Assembly (NCBI GenBank): GCA_964472135.1
Contig: CAYYJB010000018.1
Coordinates: 1-38,303, forward strand
From: JAUREX01 sp964472135
GTDB lineage: Bacteria; Pseudomonadota; Alphaproteobacteria; Rhodobacterales; Rhodobacteraceae
DNA: 38,303 nucleotides
Direction of reading: 5' to 3'
A model generated the notes under the pieces. It worked only from the letters and a program-made list of their open reading frames with translations. It did not search any database and had not been told where the DNA came from. Below, one piece after another: positions 34,157 through 38,303 of the stretch (its first letter is position 1; every line of letters begins with the position of its first letter). The position numbers were made by a program, and so were the translations under genes.

Positions 34157-34180
34157 GTTCGATAATTAGGAGCGCCACAT

Positions 34181-35812
34181 ATGATTAGTAATGCAATAGT
34201 ATCTACACCGCGTCTCATTGCCTTAACAATTATTTTTTCGTTTCTATGCGCAATTTTGATATATTTTGCGGTTCCGCAGTTCGGGCTAACCAATAATGGA
34301 CATTGCGACCCTTGGTGGTATTTTGGACTGTCAGTTTACCCGGAGCACTCACGATTTACTCACAGCATGGCGTATCACTACTCTCGATTGCCGACGTATA
34401 TAATTCAGCATGTTTTATTCCTTGCGGGTGGTGACGCAAGATTGGGCCAGATTGTTGCAGTATTTATCCCATGGCTGCTAATTGCAATATTTTTCGGCGC
34501 CAGAACAATGAAGATTGCCCCCCTTGCGATATTTATTTCAATCGCATACTTCTCCCCGTTAATTTTGTCTGTTTCATCCGCCTCTCATAATGCTGCGGTG
34601 CCTGCAATAGTTTCAGCGATGATCGTCTTGGCGACCTACATAGCGCATCGAGATTCGGTCGTTTCTAGTGTTATTTTCGGATTTTCAGCAGCAATTGCCA
34701 TCTACTCAAACTTGGTAGCTGGAGCAATTGTTCTTCCACTCTGCGCAGCAGTTTTTATTGCCCGAAGAAGTGCAATTCCTGGGGCCCTTCTTGGATTCGC
34801 CCTAGCAACTGGTCTGCTGCAGGCAATACATGTTCTTTACGTTGGGAGGAGTGGTTTTTTCTATAATCCTTCGATCAAATTCTTAATCGATCAGTTTTTG
34901 AATCTATCTACCGAGAACCCATGGTCAAAGCCTGCTCTGATAGATTCAATGCACGGGATTTCAATCGCGATCATGGCCGTTTTGGGGATTGCAGCAGCGT
35001 CGCTGAAAGAGGACTTGGCGAAGGTTGACCTGCTTATGCGCATATCTTTAGTCTTATCCAGTTTATTCTTGACGGCTTATGCCATAATAAATAGGACATT
35101 ACTGGCATATGATTACTATTCAGTATTTATCGTTCCAATTCTCGCCTATTCAGCAGCCCTGGTCTCAGACAGACTCAATCCGAAGTTAAACCTGTCTTTG
35201 GTTGCAGGGTTCGGCGCAATCTGCATTTGCATGGCATACCTACAATATAGTCCGGATCGGTCAGGACTATTGGATAGCAATCTAACGATTCAGGCGCTCT
35301 TTTTGGGATTATTTTTGAGCGCGATGTTAGTCGCTGGATCAGGCATGTACCTGGTGCAAGTTTTCTCTCGGACAAGCATTGTTCTGATTGCGCTTTCTAC
35401 TGTGACTCTAGTTTCTGGGAAAAATAAAGCAGATGGGTTTTGGTGGGTTTCTCCTCAGAATGCGATGGGAGAGTATGATGATGTGATTTTTGCCCTATCT
35501 CTCGTTCGGCAGTCAGTCGGAAGTGCGAGATACGTTATTTGGTCTGAGGGGTCTGAAACTGATCGCAACGCGCAATTTTATGCGATTCGTGCCTTAGGGG
35601 CATGCAGGATTTCATACACGTTTCCTGAGGCGCCCGGGAGTTTCAATAACAACATCCCGGTATCGTCGGCGGGTGCTCTCATCCTGTTTACCAGCAACGA
35701 TACTGTAGTCGAGAATGCGTACAGCATAGATGATGCCATCTTCACTCTAACCACTGAGGCTAAGGTCCCATCAGGCGATTATCGAATTTCCATCTTTACT
35801 AAGCCTCAATGA
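34181..35812 (+). CDS. AT-rich polytopic membrane protein, possible GT-C glycosyltransferase
   Basis: A 543-aa protein with roughly ten to twelve hydrophobic helices in the first 420 residues and a soluble C-terminal domain of about 120 residues. An acidic motif between helices 1 and 2 (GHCDPWWYFGLSVYPEHSRF) is placed like the catalytic loop of GT-C enzymes. I do not recognise a specific family. AGGAG lies eight nt before the ATG. Codon usage is AT-rich and unlike all neighbours, indicating horizontal acquisition. A glycan-modifying or polymerising role fits the location, but it is inferred only from topology and context. Confidence 0.7.
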   Translation: MISNAIVSTPRLIALTIIFSFLCAILIYFAVPQFGLTNNGHCDPWWYFGLSVYPEHSRFTHSMAYHYSRLPTYIIQHVLFLAGGDARLGQIVAVFIPWLLIAIFFGARTMKIAPLAIFISIAYFSPLILSVSSASHNAAVPAIVSAMIVLATYIAHRDSVVSSVIFGFSAAIAIYSNLVAGAIVLPLCAAVFIARRSAIPGALLGFALATGLLQAIHVLYVGRSGFFYNPSIKFLIDQFLNLSTENPWSKPALIDSMHGISIAIMAVLGIAAASLKEDLAKVDLLMRISLVLSSLFLTAYAIINRTLLAYDYYSVFIVPILAYSAALVSDRLNPKLNLSLVAGFGAICICMAYLQYSPDRSGLLDSNLTIQALFLGLFLSAMLVAGSGMYLVQVFSRTSIVLIALSTVTLVSGKNKADGFWWVSPQNAMGEYDDVIFALSLVRQSVGSARYVIWSEGSETDRNAQFYAIRALGACRISYTFPEAPGSFNNNIPVSSAGALILFTSNDTVVENAYSIDDAIFTLTTEAKVPSGDYRISIFTKPQ

Positions 35813-36153
35813 ACGAGGAAGTTTGATGGGAATCCTGCTTCTTCGAAGCTAATTTTTCAAAATTAATGTTGGCAGCGTCACGATGAGCGGCACGCCGAGT
35901 ATCTATACGGCCGCCGGGATCGCCTCGAGCGCCGCCAGAACCGCCCATTGCTTGAGTCTGAGGTTTCAAAACATCCTGCCTTCTGAACATCGGAAAAAAG
36001 TCGTAAAGTTGGCAGAGGCGAGGGCGCCCGTCAACGGGGCCAACCATGGCGCGATCCGGACAAAATCCCTCCGCAGCGCCCAGTCATCGCGACGTACCGC
36101 ATCCCGCGAAGGACATGCGGTTGGCTTTGATGATGTGACCGCCTTCCGCCGGA
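35813..36153. other. gene-free transition from AT-rich to GC-rich DNA
   Basis: No convincing gene is seen. The first 60 bp are AT-rich and hold a probable terminator. A minus-strand frame around 35900-36000 contains LRLKQWAVLAALEAIPAAV followed by a stop, which could be the relic of a gene end. The rest has no sustained coding bias. A plus-strand frame from 35883 lacks a ribosome site and typical codon use. Confidence 0.4.
35837..35857 (+). terminator. probable intrinsic terminator of the AT-rich gene
   Basis: GCTTC-TTC-GAAGC forms a short hairpin 25 bp after the stop codon and is followed by TAATTTTT. A second palindrome, TAATTTT-TC-AAAATTA (35850-35865), overlaps the T-run. The stem is short, so termination may be partial. 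Confidence 0.5.
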
Positions 36154-36600
36154 TCAGCCTTCGGTCGGGGGGCCTTGCCAGATCTTGATGGCGGCTGCCA
36201 GCTGCCCCGCCGGGGTGTCGCGGTTCTGCTCGAGCCAGATCTTGCGGACGGAGTCATAGGTCAGGGGTGCCGTCTTCAGGTGCTCCCACTGCGGGCTCTG
36301 GCGGTCCTTGCGCAAGGCCATCATCGCCGCCGCGACCGCCGCGCAGGCGCTCGTGCCGCCGCGGGCCTCGTTGTGCGTCGGCGTGTCCGACCGGCCGGTC
36401 GAGACGAGGTGGTTGACCACCGTCCAGATCAGGCGGTGGAGCCCGGGCTTGTCCAGGGCGCCGCGCGGCATGGCGGGGCGTTCGACCTCATGCCGCAGCA
36501 GGCGCGTGAGCCAGCGCGTCGCCTCGGGCCGCAGCGCCTCGCGGCGGGCGATCGCATCCGCGACGGCGACGCGCAGATGCCGCAGCGCCTGTTGCCGACA
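36154..36600 (-). pseudogene. 5'-truncated gene of unknown function, cut at the IS66 remnant
   Basis: A minus-strand frame with good codon bias runs from the IS66 boundary to a TGA at 36156-36154. It includes QALRHLRVAVADAIARREAL, LLRHEVERPAMPRG, LIWTVVNHLV and YDSVRKIWLEQN. The 5' end is missing: at about position 36600 the plus strand becomes the tnpA remnant of an IS66 element, and no good start lies before the break. Internal Met codons (for example at 36471) could give only a fragment of about 105 aa. I do not recognise the family. Confidence 0.5.
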
Positions 36601-36701
36601 GCTGCATCGAGATCGAACTGGCTGGCGGCCACCGGATGCGGATCAGCGGTGGGTATGATCCTGAAGCCTTGGCACGGCTTATCCGGGGGCTGACAGCTTG
36701 A
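36600..36701 (+). pseudogene. tnpA: 3' fragment of IS66 tnpA (orfA)
   Basis: The frame ending at TGA 36699-36701 encodes CIEIELAGGHRMRISGGYD and then EALARLIRGLTA, which matches the C-terminus of IS66 accessory proteins just before TnpB. The upstream part is replaced by the unrelated truncated gene. The stop overlaps the TTG start of tnpB (TTGA), the usual coupling in these elements. Confidence 0.65.
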
Positions 36702-37045
36702 TCCCGGTTCCGGCGAACACGCGGGTCTGGCTGGCGGCCGGGGTCACCGACATGCGCAAGGGCTTTGTGGCCTTGGCAGCGCAGGCCGAGGCGGTGTTGA
36801 AGCAGGACCCGTTTGCCGGGCATCTGTTCGTGTTCCGTGGCAGCCGGGGCGACCTGATCAAGGTGATCTGGTGGGATGGTCAGGGTGCCTGCATGTTCAT
36901 GAAGCGGCTGGAGAGGGGGCGGTTCGTCTGGCCCTCGGCCAAGGATGGCAAGGTGGCGCTGTCACCGGCCCAGTTGTCGATGCTGCTGGAGGGGATCGAC
37001 TGGCGGGCGCCGGAACGGACGTGGCGGCCCCTGGCAGCGGGATAA
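36698..37045 (+). CDS. tnpB: IS66 family accessory protein TnpB
   Basis: A 115-aa protein with the full IS66 Orf2 pattern: VWLAAGVTDMRKGFVALAAQ, GHLFVFRGSRGDLIKVIWWD, GQGACMFMKRLERGRFVWPS and LSMLLEGIDWRAPERTW. The start is TTG, overlapping the tnpA stop, as in related elements. It appears intact but cannot support transposition alone. Function of the protein is unknown beyond being required together with TnpA and TnpC. A small inverted repeat, TGTGGG (37048-37053) and CCCACA (37071-37076), lies between it and tnpC. Confidence 0.88.
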   Translation: MIPVPANTRVWLAAGVTDMRKGFVALAAQAEAVLKQDPFAGHLFVFRGSRGDLIKVIWWDGQGACMFMKRLERGRFVWPSAKDGKVALSPAQLSMLLEGIDWRAPERTWRPLAAG

Positions 37046-37103
37046 TCTGTGGGGCATGCAATCAACGATTCCCACAAGTAATACAGTGGGATAAACTCCT
37101 TGC

Positions 37104-38303
37104 ATGCTCGATCAGACCCTGACCTTGCCCGAAGACCCCGAGGAGTTGCGCAGTTTCACCGCGCGGCTTCTGGCCGAGGTCAAGGCGCAGGCGATCCTGA
37201 TCGAGAAGCTCCGGCACCAGCTTGCAGGACACCGGGCCCATCGGTTTGGCGCATCGTCTGAGACGGCGGAACAGCTACAACTGGCACTGGAGACCAGCGA
37301 GATCGCCGCCGCCGTGATGACCGCGCGGATGAAGTGCCGGACATCGAGGAGAAGGACAAACCCAAGCGTCGTCCGATCCCGGACCATATCCCGCGGATGG
37401 AAGTTGAACTGACGCCCAGTGCCGAGGCCTGCGCTGATTGTGGCGGTCGCCTGCGCCGGATCGGCGAGGATGTCACCGAGGAACTGGAATACGTCCCGGG
37501 GCGCTTCATCGTGAACCGGATCGTGCGGCCTCGCCTGACCTGCGCCTGCTGCGAACGCTTCATCCAGGCGCCGCTGCCGTCGCGCGCCATCGAACGGGGC
37601 CGCCCCGGGCCGGGTCTCTTGGCCCACGTGCTGGTCAGCAAATACGCCGACCATCTTCCCTTGTATCGCCAGAGCCAGATCTTTGACCGCGAGGGGCTCG
37701 ATCTCGACCGGTCCACGCTGGCCGATTGGGTCGGCAAGTCCACGGCCCTGCTGGAACCCCTCGCTGACGCCATCGGCCGCCATGTCCTGTCGGCCGAGGC
37801 GATCTTCGCCGATGACACGCCGATCAGCATGCTCGCACCCGGCACCGGCAAGACCCAGACCGCAAGGCTCTGGACCTACGCCCGCGACGAACGTCCTTGG
37901 GGCGGCCAGGCGCCCCCTGCAGCCTGGTATCGCTTCTCCGGCGACCGGAAGGGCCAGCACCCCAAGGATCATCTGGCCCGCTACCGTGGCTGGATGCATG
38001 CGGACGGCTATGCCGGGTTCGAAGACCTTTACCGTTCCGGAGCCATCCGCGAGGTCGCCTGCATGGCCCATGTCAGGCGCAAGTTCGTCGATATCCACCG
38101 ATCGCTAGGCTCCCCCATCGCCGAGGAAGCCATCGGCCGGATCGCGCAACTCTATGCCGTCGAGAAAGAGGCCAGAGGTTGGCCTCCAGATGTTCGGGTC
38201 GGACTTCGCAAGGCACATGCGGCCCCGGTCTTCGACGATCTGGAGGTCTGGGGATGTCCTTTCGATGGAGGGATCAGCGCAGCACGATGCCGAGCGCGGC
38301 AAG
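37104..38303 (+). pseudogene. tnpC: IS66 transposase TnpC, frameshifted and incomplete
   Basis: The N-terminal part begins MLDQTLTLPEDPEELRSF and includes the coiled-coil LIEKLRHQLAGHRAHRFGASSE. At about 37334-37337 a single base is lost: the natural continuation PDIEEKDKPKRRPIPDHIPR lies in another frame. That frame then encodes the zinc region (CADCGG, CACCERF), LPLYRQSQIFDREGLDLDR, the first DDE Asp in FADDTPISM and the second in MHADGYAGF. The final Glu would be beyond the window. After DLEVW (about 38250) the sequence no longer matches the family. The gene is thus inactive as a single reading frame. Confidence 0.8.

Larger units (their letters stand above)
36600..38303 (+). mobile_element. 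decayed IS66-family insertion sequence (left end missing, right end outside window)
   Basis: Gene order tnpA (fragment), tnpB, tnpC identifies an IS66-type element. The left part, including most of tnpA and the terminal inverted repeat, is absent. tnpC carries a one-base deletion. Homology to TnpC appears to stop near 38250, just before the window edge, so the right end may also be damaged. It probably mediated or suffered the rearrangement that truncated the gene on its left. Confidence 0.75.

Noticed and set aside
35883..36188. A 101-codon plus-strand frame after the AT-rich gene
   Set aside because: It has no ribosome site, no recognisable domain and a Ser/Arg-rich composition. It probably reads through scar DNA.

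Overview
The window looks like chromosomal DNA of a high-GC alphaproteobacterium, most likely Rhodobacterales. The signs are strong GC3 bias, dense operons with ATGA/GTGA start-stop overlaps, many PotABCD-type ABC systems, and families common in marine or soil rhodobacters. No rRNA, tRNA or CRISPR array was seen. All functions are read from protein motifs by eye; no database search was run.

Region 1 (1-25.4 kb) is a catabolic island for quaternary ammonium ('onium') compounds. A minus-strand operon (9324 to 126) encodes a beta-keto acid cleavage enzyme (BKACE), a complete ABC importer, an acyl-CoA dehydrogenase, an NDP-forming acyl-CoA synthetase and a serine beta-lactamase-fold hydrolase. 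A plus-strand GATase1-AraC regulator of the CdhR/GbdR type is divergent from it. A second minus-strand group (14910 to 10511) holds an aldehyde dehydrogenase, a luciferase-like flavin monooxygenase (LLM), a CaiD-like crotonobetainyl-CoA hydratase and an L-carnitine dehydrogenase. A divergent plus-strand operon (15043 to 18973) holds RidA, an alpha/beta hydrolase, a fusion of a CaiB-type CoA-transferase to a flavin reductase, and an AA_synth (DUF1185) protein. Together they suggest a route gamma-butyrobetaine -> crotonobetainyl-CoA -> carnitine -> 3-dehydrocarnitine -> betainyl-CoA + acetoacetate. Interleaved with it is a trigonelline-type (TgnABCD-like) or Rut-like two-component flavin oxygenase module. 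A shared sequence motif about 50-90 bp upstream of three operon starts suggests one regulon.

The island continues with a second, paralogous ABC importer (18985-22780), a GntR/FCD regulator, a paralogous GATase1-AraC regulator and a cupin resembling DMSP lyases (24795-25409).

Region 2 (25.7-34.1 kb) is a plus-strand surface-glycan locus: a PhyH dioxygenase, a frameshifted C-methyltransferase, WbqC, a family 2 glycosyltransferase, further methyltransferases, a NeuD-like acyltransferase, a beta-propeller glycosidase-like protein, GtrA and WecE (dTDP-4-amino-4,6-dideoxygalactose transaminase). Most of these genes overlap by 4 nt.

Region 3 (34.1-38.3 kb) is a genomic scar. It has a strikingly AT-rich polytopic membrane protein with its own promoter and terminator, a 5'-truncated gene of unknown function, and a decayed IS66-family element (tnpA fragment, intact tnpB, frameshifted tnpC) that runs off the window.
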